From Arthrobacter_D sp015752045 (GTDB lineage Bacteria > Actinomycetota > Actinomycetes > Actinomycetales > Micrococcaceae), in the NCBI RefSeq assembly GCF_015752045.1, contig NZ_JADOUS010000010.1, forward strand, positions 86,703 to 150,702: DNA of 64,000 nt, given 5' to 3'. Positions 15,643 to 27,418 of this stretch are shown here, piece by piece. Every line of letters starts with the position of its first letter. The first letter of the stretch is position 1. A program made the position numbers and the translations under genes. The notes under the pieces were generated by a model that was not told the DNA's origin, ran no database searches, and saw only the letters and a list, made by a program, of their open reading frames with translations.

Positions 15643-17583
15643 ATGTGTGGAATTGTGGGATATGTAGGCCGGGACCGCGGCCAGGGAACATCGGCGCTCG
15701 ACTCTGTCGCCCCGGCGTTCGATCAGGAATCGTCCGAAGCGCAGCACGGCGCGCTCGACGTCGTCATGGAGGGCCTCAGGCGCCTCGAATACCGCGGATA
15801 CGATTCCGCCGGCGTGGCGGTGATCACTCCGGCCGGGATCGAGTCGCGCAAGAAGGCGGGCAAGCTGACGAACCTCGTCGAGGAGCTGGTGACGGCACCG
15901 CTGCCGCGCTCGCTGACCGGGATCGGGCACACGCGGTGGGCGACCCACGGCGGACCCACCGACCAGAATGCGCACCCGCACCTCGCCGACGGCGGCAGGC
16001 TCGCGCTGATCCACAACGGCATCATCGAGAACTATGCCGAGCTCAAGGCGGAGCTGACCGGTGAGGGGCTCGACTTCATCTCCGACACCGACACCGAGGT
16101 CGCTGCCGGGCTCGTCGGCCACCTGTACCGCGGGCTCGTCGAGAGCGGCGCCGAGGGCGACATCCTGACCCTCGCCCTGCAGCAGGCCTGCCAGCGACTC
16201 GAGGGCGCCTTCACGCTCCTCGCCATCCACCAGGACCAGCCCGGCGTCGTCGCGGCCGGCCGCCGCAACTCGCCGCTCGTGGTGGGGCTCGGCGACGGGG
16301 AGAACTTCCTCGGGTCCGATGTCTCCGGGTTCATCGACTTCACGCGCCGCGCCGTCGAGCTCGGCCAGGACCAGATCGTCACCATCACGCCCGACGACGT
16401 CACCATCACCGACTTCTTCGGCGCCCCCGCCGAAGGCACGGAGTTCCACGTCAGCTGGGACGCCGCCGCTGCCGAGAAGGGCGGCTTCGACTCCTTCATG
16501 GAGAAGGAGATCCACGACCAGCCCGACGCCGTCGCTCAGACCCTCCTCGGCCGCTCCGACGTCGACGGCAACCTGATGCTCGACGAACTGCGCATCGACG
16601 AGACGATCCTGCGCTCGGTCGACAAGATCGTGGTGCTCGCCTGCGGTACGTCGGCCTACGCGGGCCAGGTGGCCAAGTACGCCATCGAGCACTGGTGCCG
16701 CATCCCCACCGAGGTGGAGCTGTCCCACGAGTTCCGGTACCGCGACCCGATCGTGAACGAGAAGACGCTCGTCGTCGCGATCTCCCAGTCCGGCGAGACC
16801 ATGGACACCCTCATGGCCGTCCGCTACGCCCGCGAGCAGGGCGCCAAGGTCGTGGCGATCTGCAACACCAACGGGTCCACGATCCCGCGCGAATCCGACG
16901 CCGTGCTCTACACGCACGCCGGCCCGGAGATCGCCGTCGCCTCCACGAAGGCCTTCCTCGCGCAGATCACCGCCGCATACCTGCTGGGCCTGTACCTCGC
17001 GCAGCTGCGCGGCAACAAGTACCGCGACGAGATCGCCGACGTCCTCGCGGACCTCTCGACCATCCCGGCCAAGATCCAGGCCGTCCTCGACGACGCCGAC
17101 AAGATCAAGCAGCTCGGCACGGACATGGTCAACGCCAAGTCGGTGCTGTTCCTCGGCCGCCACGTGGGCTTCCCCGTGGCGATGGAGGGTGCGCTGAAGC
17201 TCAAGGAGCTCGCCTACATCCACGCCGAAGGCTTCGCTGCCGGTGAACTCAAGCACGGACCGATCGCCCTGATCGAGGAGGGCCAGCCCGTCGTCGTGGT
17301 CATGCCGTCCCCGAGCGCCCGCGACTCGCTGCACGCCAAGGTGGTCTCCAACGTCCAGGAGATCCGCGCACGCGGTGCCGTGACGATCGTCATCGCTGAG
17401 GAGGGCGACACCGCCGTCGAGGCGTACTCCGAGCACGTGTTCTACGTGCCGGAGACCCCGACGCTGCTCGCCCCGCTGCTGACCACGGTGCCGCTGCAGA
17501 TCTTCGCCCTCGCCCTCGCGAGCGCCAAGGGCTACGACGTCGACCAGCCGCGCAACCTGGCGAAGTCGGTCACGGTTGAGTAG
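15643..17583 (+). CDS. glmS: Glutamine--fructose-6-phosphate aminotransferase (isomerizing)
   Basis: The 646-aa enzyme makes glucosamine-6-phosphate from fructose-6-phosphate and glutamine. Cys2 (MCGIVGYVG) is the glutaminase nucleophile, followed by HTRWATHG and two SIS domains (ACGTSAYAGQVAKY, SQSGETMDT; LFLGRHVGFPVAMEGALKLKE) and the C-terminal NLAKSVTVE. Compared with E. coli, about 24 extra residues (around 11-35, acidic and Ser/Ala rich) are inserted between MCGIVGYVGRDR and the conserved EGLRRLEYRGYDSAG. The start is fixed by Cys2. A strong terminator follows. Confidence 0.97.
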   Translation: MCGIVGYVGRDRGQGTSALDSVAPAFDQESSEAQHGALDVVMEGLRRLEYRGYDSAGVAVITPAGIESRKKAGKLTNLVEELVTAPLPRSLTGIGHTRWATHGGPTDQNAHPHLADGGRLALIHNGIIENYAELKAELTGEGLDFISDTDTEVAAGLVGHLYRGLVESGAEGDILTLALQQACQRLEGAFTLLAIHQDQPGVVAAGRRNSPLVVGLGDGENFLGSDVSGFIDFTRRAVELGQDQIVTITPDDVTITDFFGAPAEGTEFHVSWDAAAAEKGGFDSFMEKEIHDQPDAVAQTLLGRSDVDGNLMLDELRIDETILRSVDKIVVLACGTSAYAGQVAKYAIEHWCRIPTEVELSHEFRYRDPIVNEKTLVVAISQSGETMDTLMAVRYAREQGAKVVAICNTNGSTIPRESDAVLYTHAGPEIAVASTKAFLAQITAAYLLGLYLAQLRGNKYRDEIADVLADLSTIPAKIQAVLDDADKIKQLGTDMVNAKSVLFLGRHVGFPVAMEGALKLKELAYIHAEGFAAGELKHGPIALIEEGQPVVVVMPSPSARDSLHAKVVSNVQEIRARGAVTIVIAEEGDTAVEAYSEHVFYVPETPTLLAPLLTTVPLQIFALALASAKGYDVDQPRNLAKSVTVE

Positions 17584-17592
17584 TCCCCTCCC

Positions 17593-17622
17593 GGTGCCGC
17601 TGCGGATCCCCGCAGCGGCACC
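17593..17622 (+). terminator. Terminator after glmS
   Basis: A perfect 13-bp stem (GGTGCCGCTGCGG / CCGCAGCGGCACC) with an ATCC loop starts 9 bp after the glmS stop and ends 15 bp before the acpS GTG. acpS therefore depends on readthrough or an internal promoter. Confidence 0.8.
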
Positions 17623-17637
17623 CGGCCGGGTGCCGGC

Positions 17638-18006
17638 GTGATCGTCGGCATCGGCGTCGACGTCGTGGACGTGGAACGCTTCCGGCAGCAGCTCGAACGC
17701 ACCCCGGCGCTGCTCGAGCGTCTGTTCGTGCCCGCCGAGCGCCAGCTCAACACCCGGTCGCTCGCCGCACGCTTCGCGGCCAAGGAGGCCGTCGCGAAGG
17801 CGGTCGGTGCCCCCGTGGGCATGAACTGGCAGCACTGCACCATCGCGGTCGACGAGACGGGCGCGCCGTCCGTCGTCGTCGACGGGACCGTGGCGGAGGC
17901 CGCACGCGCCCGGGGCGTCGAGACGTGGCACCTGTCCATCAGCCACGACGGCGGCCTCGCCACCGCCATGGTGGTGGCCGAGGGCCCGGCGGCAGGCCGA
18001 AAATAG
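17638..18006 (+). CDS. acpS: Holo-[acyl-carrier-protein] synthase
   Basis: The 122-aa protein transfers 4'-phosphopantetheine from CoA to acyl carrier protein. It has the two AcpS signatures, GIGVDVVDVERF (Mg-binding Asp8) and FAAKEAVAKAVG (Glu in AAKEA), and ends with HLSISHDGG-type strands. Length is normal for AcpS. The GTG start lies immediately downstream of the glmS terminator and no clear Shine-Dalgarno is present. nnrD follows after 44 bp from its own putative promoter. Confidence 0.95.
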   Translation: MIVGIGVDVVDVERFRQQLERTPALLERLFVPAERQLNTRSLAARFAAKEAVAKAVGAPVGMNWQHCTIAVDETGAPSVVVDGTVAEAARARGVETWHLSISHDGGLATAMVVAEGPAAGRK

Positions 18007-18037
18007 TAATCGTACTGATGATCGCCTGGCTTACCGC

Positions 18038-18043
18038 TAAGCT
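18038..18043 (+). promoter_or_regulatory. -10 element (TAAGCT) for leaderless nnrD
   Basis: TAAGCT lies 7 bases before ATG 18051 with no Shine-Dalgarno in between. Confidence 0.5.
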
Positions 18044-18050
18044 CGATGAC

Positions 18051-19613
18051 ATGCTCCAAGCATTTTCCGGTGGTGACGTCCGCTCCGCGGAGGCACCACT
18101 CCTCGACGCCGGCCAGGGTGACGCCCTGATGCAGAAGGCTGCCCACGGCCTGTTCGGCGTCGTCCTCGGTCTCCTGCGCGACGCCGGGCGCGGCACCTAC
18201 GGCGCCACCGCCGTCGTGCTGGCCGGGAGCGGGAACAACGGCGCCGATGCGCTCTACGCGGGGGAGCGGCTCCTGCGCCGGGGCGTCGGAGCCACGGCGA
18301 TCCTCACGGCGGACCGGGTCCACGATGCCGCGTTGCAGGCTTTCACGCAGGCCGGCGGGACGAGCGTCCGGCTGGGCGACGCCCCGGACATCCCAGCACT
18401 TGCAGCACATGCGGCCGCCTCCGACGTCCTCCTCGACGGGATCCTCGGCACCGGTGCCAGCGGCGGCCTGCGGGGGCCCTCCGCGGACTTCGTCCGGGCG
18501 TTCGACGCAGCGGCCGGTCCGCGCGCCGTACGGTCCACGCTCGTGGTCGCCTGCGACCTGCCCAGCGGCATCGGCGTGGACACCGGCCGCGTCGACGGGC
18601 CCGTCCTCTCCGCGGATGCGACCGTCACCTTCGGGGCCGCGAAGCCGGGCCTCCTGATCGGCGACGGCGCGGTGGCCGCCGGTGAGCTGAACGTGGTCGA
18701 CATCGGCCTCGACTTCTCCGGATTCACTCCCGCCGCGCGCAGCCTCCAGGTCGCCGACGCCGCAGCCCTGCTCCGCCTGCCCCGCGCACACGACCACAAA
18801 TACTCGCGCGGGGTGCTCGGCGTCGCCGCAGGATCCGCACGTTACCCGGGAGCGGCCGCCCTCGCCGTCGGTGCCGCGCTGGCCACGGGCGTCGGGATGG
18901 TGCGCTACCTCGGCCCCGACGCCGTCGCAGCGCTGGTCCACCAGCGGAACCCCGAGGCGGTGGCGTCCACCGGCCCGATCGCCGACGCGCGGTCCCAGGC
19001 CTGGGTCGTGGGCCCCGGCGCCGTGGACGACGACGACCAGCGAGGCCGGGCCGCCGACGCCGTGGCCTCCGGGCTGCCCGTCGTCGTCGACGCCGGGGCG
19101 CTGGTCGCGGTGCCCGCGCGCGTGGGTCCGCAGGTCGTCCTCACCCCGCACGCGGGGGAGCTGCGTGAGCTGCTGGCGGCCCGCGGCATCGACGCCGAGC
19201 GGTCCGAGATCGAGGCCGAGCCCGCACACTTCGCGCTGCGCGCCGCCGAGACCACGGGCGCCACGGTGCTGCTCAAGGGGTACACGACCGTCGTCGCCGC
19301 CCCCTCCGGCGCACTGTTCGTCCAGGCCGACGCGACGCCCTGGCTCTCGACCGCCGGGACCGGGGACACCCTCTCCGGCATCGTCGGGGCCCTCCTGGCG
19401 ACGCTCGCCGAGGACGACGGCGCGGCGGACCGCATCGGCGTGGCGCACCCAGACCTCTGGGCGGCGATCGCCGCGGCGGGAGCGCTCATCCACGGACGGG
19501 CCGGGCAGCTCGCTGCCCGCTCCGGACCCGTGGTGGTCTCCGGCCTCCCGGACTCCATCCGCGCAGTGGTCGCGGATCTCGTGGAGGAGCGTCGCCTGGC
19601 CGCAAGTATTTGA
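18051..19613 (+). CDS. nnrD: Bifunctional NAD(P)H-hydrate epimerase / ADP-dependent dehydratase
   Basis: The 520-aa protein repairs damaged NAD(P)H hydrates. Residues ~1-210 are a YjeF_N epimerase domain (VVLAGSGNNGADALYAGERL, VACDLPSGIGVDTG). The C-terminal half is a ribokinase-fold dehydratase with HKYSRGVLGVAAGS, VVDAGALVA, LTPHAGEL and the nucleotide/catalytic STAGTGDTLSGIVGALLA. The fusion is the usual actinobacterial form. ATG 18051 is preferred over upstream starts because it begins the epimerase domain and follows a -10-like element by 7 bases. Confidence 0.94.
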   Translation: MLQAFSGGDVRSAEAPLLDAGQGDALMQKAAHGLFGVVLGLLRDAGRGTYGATAVVLAGSGNNGADALYAGERLLRRGVGATAILTADRVHDAALQAFTQAGGTSVRLGDAPDIPALAAHAAASDVLLDGILGTGASGGLRGPSADFVRAFDAAAGPRAVRSTLVVACDLPSGIGVDTGRVDGPVLSADATVTFGAAKPGLLIGDGAVAAGELNVVDIGLDFSGFTPAARSLQVADAAALLRLPRAHDHKYSRGVLGVAAGSARYPGAAALAVGAALATGVGMVRYLGPDAVAALVHQRNPEAVASTGPIADARSQAWVVGPGAVDDDDQRGRAADAVASGLPVVVDAGALVAVPARVGPQVVLTPHAGELRELLAARGIDAERSEIEAEPAHFALRAAETTGATVLLKGYTTVVAAPSGALFVQADATPWLSTAGTGDTLSGIVGALLATLAEDDGAADRIGVAHPDLWAAIAAAGALIHGRAGQLAARSGPVVVSGLPDSIRAVVADLVEERRLAASI

Positions 19614-19752
19614 GGTGACCGACGCAATCAACCGCGCGGACACCTGAATGCGCTATGCATGGACAAAGCGCGCGGGGCAGGACCCCGACGCCTGCAAGGA
19701 ACACCGGGACCGCCCATGGAGGCGGCCCCGGCAGAAGACACAAGGAGAACTC

Positions 19753-21939
<2,187 letters not shown>

Positions 21940-21992
21940 CTCCACCCCTCGACAGGTACACCCCCACCCACCGTCCCAGGAGGACCCCCCAC

Positions 21993-24305
21993 GTGTTGAC
22001 ACCGAAATCGACCTACCGGCTACAGATCCGGAGCGAGTTCGACCTGCATCGGGCCGCGGCCCTGGTGCCGTACCTGCACGACCTGGGGGTGGACTGGGTG
22101 TACCTGTCGCCGATCCTGACGGCGGAGAAGGGGTCCGGGCACGGCTATGACGTCACGGACCCCACCACCGTCGACCCCGACCGCGGCGGTCCGGGCGGTC
22201 TCGCCGCACTCAGCGAGGCAGCCCGGGCGGCGGGCCTGGGTGTGCTCGTCGACATCGTGCCCAACCACATGGGCATCGAGACCCCCGCGGACAATGCGTG
22301 GTGGTGGCAGCTCCTCGAGGAGGGGCGCGGCTCCCGCATGGCGGAGGCGTTCGACGTCGACTGGGACGCCAATGACGGACGCATCCGCGTCCCCGTCCTC
22401 GGCGACGGCGACGACGAGCTGGATCAGCTCGCGGTCGTCGACGGCGAACTGCACTACTACGACAACCGGTTCCCGATCGCGGACGGCACGGCGCACCCCG
22501 GTGACACGGGGGCGCAGGTCCACGCCCGCCAGCACTACGAACTCGTGAACTGGCGGCGCGCCGATGCGGAGCTCAACTACCGGCGGTTCTTCGGCGTGAA
22601 CACCCTCGCAGGCCTGCGCGTCGAGGTCCCGTGGGTGTTCCAGGAGAGCCACAGCGAGGTGAAGCGGTGGTTCGACGAGGGGCTCGTCGACGGCCTGCGC
22701 ATCGACCACCCCGACGGTCTCGCCGACCCTAAGGGCTACCTCGACGACCTCCGCACCCTGACGGGCGGCGCCTACGTGCTCGTGGAGAAGATCCTCGAGT
22801 CGGGGGAGACGCTCCCGACCGACTGGGCGACCGAGGGCACCACCGGCTATGACGCCCTCGCGGACATCGACCGGCTGTTCACCGACCCCGACGGGGAGCA
22901 CGCGCTGACGCGGTCCGTGCCGGTGGAGCCGTTCCACGAGATGATCCACGGCACCAAGCGCGGCATCGCCGACGGCATCCTCCGCTCCGAGGTGCTGAGG
23001 CTCGCGCGGCTCGTCCCCGCCACGGCGGACCTCGACGCCGACATCGCAGCCGACGCGATCGCCGAACTGCTGACCTGCTTCCCCGTCTACCGCAGCTACC
23101 TCCCGGGTGGAGCCGAGTACCTCGCCGAGACGGTCCGTGACGCCCAGGTGCGCCGCCCCGACCTCGCGGATACCCTCACCGTGCTCCACTCGCTCCTGAA
23201 CCCGTTCCTCGACGGTCCCGGGGAGCTCACGGAGCTCGCCCGGCGCTTCCAGCAGACCTCCGGCATGGTGATGGCGAAGGGCGTGGAGGACACGGCGTTC
23301 TACCGCTACTCCCGCCTCGTGTCGCTGAACGAGGTCGGCGCGGATCCGTCCATCTTCTCCATCGACCCGCTGGAACTGCACCGTCGCCTGCTCGCGCGGC
23401 AGACGGAGAGCCCGCTGGCCATGACGACCCTCAGCACGCATGACACCAAGCGCAGCGAGGACACCCGGACGCGTATCTCCGTGCTGTCGGAGCTCGCGGG
23501 CGAATGGACGGACCTCCTCGGACAGCTCGAGGAACTGGCCCCCATCAAGGATCCGACGTTCGCGCCGCTGCTGTGGCAGTCGCTCATCGGGGCCTGGCCG
23601 ATCAGCAGGGAGCGCGCGCACGCCTACGCCGAGAAGGCGTCACGCGAGGCCGATTCCAGTACGCACTGGACCGCGCCGGACGAGGGGTTCGAGCGCGGCA
23701 TGCACGACGCCGTCGACGCCGCCTTCGACGACGACGCGGTGGCGTCGCTGATCACCGGTCTCGTGGAGCGGATCCAACAGGCCGGCTGGTCCAACTCGAT
23801 CGGCCTCAAGCTGCTCCAGCTCACCATGCCGGGAGTGCCGGACGTCTACCAGGGGACAGAGTTCTGGGACACCTCCCTCGTGGACCCCGACAACCGCCGC
23901 GAGGTGGACTACGACGTGCGCCGGCAGGTGCTGACGGACCTCAACTTCGGCGCACTGCCCCAGATGGATGCGGACGCCCACGCGAAGCTGCTCGTCGTGT
24001 CCCGCGCCCTCAAGCTGCGCCGCGACCGCCCCGAGCTGTTCACCGGCTACACCGCGATCACGCCCTCCGGCGAGGCGGCCGACCACGTCTTCGCCTTCGA
24101 CCGGGGAGGAGCCATCACCCTGATCACGCGCCTGCCATACCGGCTCGCGGACGGTGAGGGCTGGGGTGACACCACGCTCGAGCTCCCCGAGGGGCGCTAC
24201 ACCTGCGCCCTCACCGGCGCCTCGGTGCGCGGCGGGACCGTCAGGGCCGCCGACATCTTCTCCACCTTCCCCGCAGCACTACTGGTCCAGGAGGACGCAG
24301 CATGA
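21993..24305 (+). CDS. treY: Malto-oligosyltrehalose synthase
   Basis: The 770-aa GH13 enzyme converts the reducing-end glucose of maltodextrin into a terminal trehalose unit. Seen motifs include STYRLQI, YLSPILTAEKGSGHGYDVTDPT, VDIVPNHMGIETPADNAWW, GLRIDHPDGLADPKGY (nucleophile Asp), YVLVEKILESGE (acid Glu) and STHDTKRSEDTR. The GTG at 21993 is preceded by CAGGAGGA, a near-perfect ribosome site. Its stop overlaps the treZ start (ATGA), indicating translational coupling. Confidence 0.96.
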   Translation: MLTPKSTYRLQIRSEFDLHRAAALVPYLHDLGVDWVYLSPILTAEKGSGHGYDVTDPTTVDPDRGGPGGLAALSEAARAAGLGVLVDIVPNHMGIETPADNAWWWQLLEEGRGSRMAEAFDVDWDANDGRIRVPVLGDGDDELDQLAVVDGELHYYDNRFPIADGTAHPGDTGAQVHARQHYELVNWRRADAELNYRRFFGVNTLAGLRVEVPWVFQESHSEVKRWFDEGLVDGLRIDHPDGLADPKGYLDDLRTLTGGAYVLVEKILESGETLPTDWATEGTTGYDALADIDRLFTDPDGEHALTRSVPVEPFHEMIHGTKRGIADGILRSEVLRLARLVPATADLDADIAADAIAELLTCFPVYRSYLPGGAEYLAETVRDAQVRRPDLADTLTVLHSLLNPFLDGPGELTELARRFQQTSGMVMAKGVEDTAFYRYSRLVSLNEVGADPSIFSIDPLELHRRLLARQTESPLAMTTLSTHDTKRSEDTRTRISVLSELAGEWTDLLGQLEELAPIKDPTFAPLLWQSLIGAWPISRERAHAYAEKASREADSSTHWTAPDEGFERGMHDAVDAAFDDDAVASLITGLVERIQQAGWSNSIGLKLLQLTMPGVPDVYQGTEFWDTSLVDPDNRREVDYDVRRQVLTDLNFGALPQMDADAHAKLLVVSRALKLRRDRPELFTGYTAITPSGEAADHVFAFDRGGAITLITRLPYRLADGEGWGDTTLELPEGRYTCALTGASVRGGTVRAADIFSTFPAALLVQEDAA

Positions 24306-26050
24306 GCTCGCCATTCGAGGTCTGGGCCCCCCGCGCCGAATCCCTCACCCTCGTTGCGGCCGGCGCCCGATACCCGATGACACAGGGTGAGGGCGGGTGG
24401 TGGCACGCGCCGGAGGCCCCCACGGACACCGCCGACGTGTCCTACGGCTACCTCGTCGACGGCTCCGAGACACCCGTGCCCGACCCCCGTTCGCGGCGCC
24501 AGCCCGACGGCGTGCACGAGCTGTCGCGGACCTTCGACCCGGCGGTGCACCAGTGGCAGGACGGATCATGGCAGTCGCCGGGCATGAACGGCGGCGTCAT
24601 CTACGAGATGCACCTCGGCACGTTCACTCCCGAGGGGACGCTCGACGCCGCCATCGGCAAACTCGACCACCTGGTGGACCTCGGCGTGCAGTACGTGGAA
24701 CTGCTGCCCGTCAACGCCTTCAACGGCACCCACAACTGGGGCTATGACGGCGTGCTCTGGTACGCGGTGCAGGAGACGTACGGCGGCCCCGCCGCCTATC
24801 AGCGCTTCGTCGACGCCGCCCACCAGAAGGGCCTGGGCGTCATCCAGGACGTCGTCCACAACCACCTCGGCCCCAGCGGCAACTACCTCGGGCTCTTCGG
24901 CCCCTACCTCACCGCGGGCCTGTCCAACTCGTGGGGGGACTCGCTGAACCTCGACGGCCCGCAGTCCGACGAGGTCCGGGACTACGTCGTCGAGAACCTG
25001 CTCATGTGGTTCAGGGACTACCACGTGGACGGCCTGCGCCTCGATGCCGTGCATGCGCTCCACGACGAGCGTGCGGTGCACATCCTCGAGGAGTTCGCCG
25101 CCCGCACGGACGAGTGCGCGGCCGACCTCGGCAAGCCGCTGTTCCTCATCGCCGAATCGGACCTCAACAACCCGCGCCTGATCCAGGGCCGTGACGTCGG
25201 CGGCTACGGCCTGGCCGGGCAGTGGAGCGACGACTTCCACCACGCCGTGCACGTCAACCTGACCCGGGAGACCGAGGGGTACTACCTGGACTTCGATTCG
25301 GTAGGCGCGCTCGCCAAGGTCCTCGAGAAGGGCTTCTTCCACAACGGGACCTACTCGTCCTTCCGGGAACGTCACCACGGCCGCGAGATCGACCCGGTCA
25401 GGGTCAGCCCCCTGCAGCTGGTCGTGGCGACCCAGAACCACGACCAGATCGGCAACAGGGCCGCCGGCGACCGCATCAGCGCCTCGCTCAACCCGGCGCA
25501 GCTCGCCCAGGCCGCGATCCTGAACATCCTCGGCCCGTTCACGCCGATGCTCTTCATGGGCGAGGAATACGGCGCGTCGACGCCGTGGCCGTTCTTCACC
25601 TCCCACCCGGAGCCTGAGCTCGGCAGGGCCACCGCGGAGGGCCGGCTCAAGGAATTCGAGCGCATGGGCTGGCGTCCGGAGGACGTCCCCAATCCGCAGG
25701 ACCCCGCGACCTTCGCCTCGGCCAAGCTGGACTGGGCGGAGGTGGAGCAGGGACACCACGCCGTGCTGCTGTCCACCTACCGCGAGCTCATCCGCCTGCG
25801 TCGGTCACGCCCGGAACTGCGCGACGCCGACTTCGGCAGCATCTCCGTGGACTACGACGAGGACAGCCGCTGGATCGTCCTGCACCGGGGCAGCACCGCC
25901 GTCATCCTCAACCTGAGCGACACGATGGTGACCGTGCCGGTGGGCGGCAGCAACGCCGAGGTCCTGCTGTCGACGGTCGACGGCGTGAGGCTGCTGTCCG
26001 ACACCGTGCAGTTGCCTGCGCATGCTTCACTGGTCCTCAGCCGGGGCTGA
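24302..26050 (+). CDS. treZ: Malto-oligosyltrehalose trehalohydrolase
   Basis: The 582-aa GH13 enzyme releases trehalose from malto-oligosyltrehalose. It has a CBM48-like N-terminus (FEVWAPRAESLTL), YEMHLGTFTPEGTLD, QDVVHNHLGPSGNYL, DGLRLDAVHALHD (nucleophile), LIAESDLNNPRL (acid) and ATQNHDQIGNRAAGD. Length is normal for TreZ. It overlaps treY by 4 bases and ends the glgX-treY-treZ operon, which is closed by a 14-bp hairpin 38 bp downstream. Confidence 0.96.
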   Translation: MSSPFEVWAPRAESLTLVAAGARYPMTQGEGGWWHAPEAPTDTADVSYGYLVDGSETPVPDPRSRRQPDGVHELSRTFDPAVHQWQDGSWQSPGMNGGVIYEMHLGTFTPEGTLDAAIGKLDHLVDLGVQYVELLPVNAFNGTHNWGYDGVLWYAVQETYGGPAAYQRFVDAAHQKGLGVIQDVVHNHLGPSGNYLGLFGPYLTAGLSNSWGDSLNLDGPQSDEVRDYVVENLLMWFRDYHVDGLRLDAVHALHDERAVHILEEFAARTDECAADLGKPLFLIAESDLNNPRLIQGRDVGGYGLAGQWSDDFHHAVHVNLTRETEGYYLDFDSVGALAKVLEKGFFHNGTYSSFRERHHGREIDPVRVSPLQLVVATQNHDQIGNRAAGDRISASLNPAQLAQAAILNILGPFTPMLFMGEEYGASTPWPFFTSHPEPELGRATAEGRLKEFERMGWRPEDVPNPQDPATFASAKLDWAEVEQGHHAVLLSTYRELIRLRRSRPELRDADFGSISVDYDEDSRWIVLHRGSTAVILNLSDTMVTVPVGGSNAEVLLSTVDGVRLLSDTVQLPAHASLVLSRG

Positions 26051-26088
26051 GCGTAGAGCAGGACTCTGCAAGGGTTTCGACAGGAGTG

Positions 26089-26120
26089 GGAGTCCACCGA
26101 CCAAACGGTCGGTGGACTCC
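26089..26120 (+). terminator. Terminator after treZ
   Basis: A perfect 14-bp stem (GGAGTCCACCGACC / GGTCGGTGGACTCC) with an AAAC loop follows the treZ stop by 38 bp. There is no T-tract. Confidence 0.85.
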
Positions 26121-26208
26121 TGCATACTGGCTGGAGATTCTTCCACACGGGAGGCCAACCCCTGAGCGTCCGGAGACGGGACCGGGAAGAACGAGGCGGC
26201 AGAACACC

Positions 26209-27405
26209 ATGACCCTGGACATCACGACACTGCGGGTTGCCTTCGGCGCCGTCGCGATCACCCTCCTGGTGCTGTTCTACACCGTGGCGTTCCGCCAGAC
26301 CCGCTCTGCCTACAGCGCCTGGTGGTGTGCGGCCATCCTGTTCTTCTGTATCGGATCATCCATCCACCTGCTCGACGGCACGCACCACCAGGTCTGGGCC
26401 CACCCGATGGCCAACACGCTGTCGGTCATGGGCACGGTCAGCGTCTGGGCCGGGGCGCGGACCCTGCGGACCGGCAGACCCGGGTGGCTGCAACTCGCTG
26501 CGGCACCCCTGCTGACGCTGCTCGCCTCGGTGGTCGACAGCCCGGGGACGAACGAATGGTCCGGCGGAGCGGTGTTCCTCGGCATGATGTCCCTGACGAT
26601 CGGACTCGCCTCTTGGGAGTTGTGGCGCCTGCCCAGCAGCTACAGCAGGGTGCAGGCACCGCTCGCCGCCGCGTCGGCGGTCGTCGCGGTGCTGTACCTC
26701 GCGCGGTGCATCGCGTTCGTCGCGGGGGGCCCGGACGGCTACGTGTTCACCACGTTCTTCGATTCGAGCATCGCGGCGCTCGTCACCCTCGTCCTCCTCG
26801 TCATCGTGTCCTTCAGCGCGGCCGCGCTCAGCGCGGAGCAGATCGCCGCCGACCTGCGGACGCGTGCCGACCGGGACGCCCTGACCGGACTGCTCAACCG
26901 GGCCGGCTTCCTCGATCTCGCACACCTGCACGTGGACCGCCTGGCGCGCACCGAACGGCCGGGCGCACTCATCCTCGCCGACCTCGACTTCTTCAAGGCG
27001 ATCAACGACACCCACGGACATGCCGCCGGGGACAGCGTGCTGAAAGCGTTCGCGCAGGCATGTTCCGAGACCGTCCGGGCCACCGACCTCGTGGGACGTT
27101 ACGGCGGCGAGGAGTTCATCTTCCTGCTGCCCGGCGCCTCGGTCTCCCGGACCGAGGACATCACCCGCGATATCAGCCTGGCGCTGCGCGTGCAGCCCAC
27201 ACCGGGTGGCTTCGTGATGCCGACGGTGAGTTACGGCATCTCCTCGATCGAGGCGTCCGGCTACGACCTCGATGCGGCCATCGCCGCGGCCGACCGCGCC
27301 CTGTACACGGCAAAAGCCGGGGGACGGGACAAATCGGTGCAGGCCGTCGGGTCGCCGGACCAGCCGAGGAACGAGCCGGGTATGAACAGGAGTGCAGGGC
27401 GGTAG
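26209..27405 (+). CDS. Membrane diguanylate cyclase (GGDEF domain)
   Basis: The 398-aa protein has six or so membrane helices in residues ~5-215 (ITLLVLFYTVAFRQ, WWCAAILFFCIG and others) followed by a GGDEF domain: ADRDALTGLLNRAGFLD, LADLDFFKAINDTHGHAAGD and the active-site GRYGGEEF (GGEEF at 299-303). It should make cyclic di-GMP from two GTP. No RxxD inhibitory site precedes the GGEEF motif in the usual place. ATG 26209 was chosen because upstream in-frame sequence overlaps the treZ terminator. Its stop codon lies in the loop of its own terminator hairpin. Confidence 0.9.
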   Translation: MTLDITTLRVAFGAVAITLLVLFYTVAFRQTRSAYSAWWCAAILFFCIGSSIHLLDGTHHQVWAHPMANTLSVMGTVSVWAGARTLRTGRPGWLQLAAAPLLTLLASVVDSPGTNEWSGGAVFLGMMSLTIGLASWELWRLPSSYSRVQAPLAAASAVVAVLYLARCIAFVAGGPDGYVFTTFFDSSIAALVTLVLLVIVSFSAAALSAEQIAADLRTRADRDALTGLLNRAGFLDLAHLHVDRLARTERPGALILADLDFFKAINDTHGHAAGDSVLKAFAQACSETVRATDLVGRYGGEEFIFLLPGASVSRTEDITRDISLALRVQPTPGGFVMPTVSYGISSIEASGYDLDAAIAAADRALYTAKAGGRDKSVQAVGSPDQPRNEPGMNRSAGR

Positions 27406-27418
27406 GCCCTGCACTCCT
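27388..27418 (+). terminator. Terminator overlapping the GGDEF gene stop codon
   Basis: A perfect 13-bp stem (AGGAGTGCAGGGC / GCCCTGCACTCCT) encloses the loop GGTAG, whose TAG is the stop codon of the GGDEF gene. Confidence 0.8.

Noticed and set aside
15634..17946. 770-codon open frame antisense to glmS and acpS
   Set aside because: Its product is low-complexity (D/G/V/R-rich) without any domain; it is a third-position GC artefact opposite well-supported genes.
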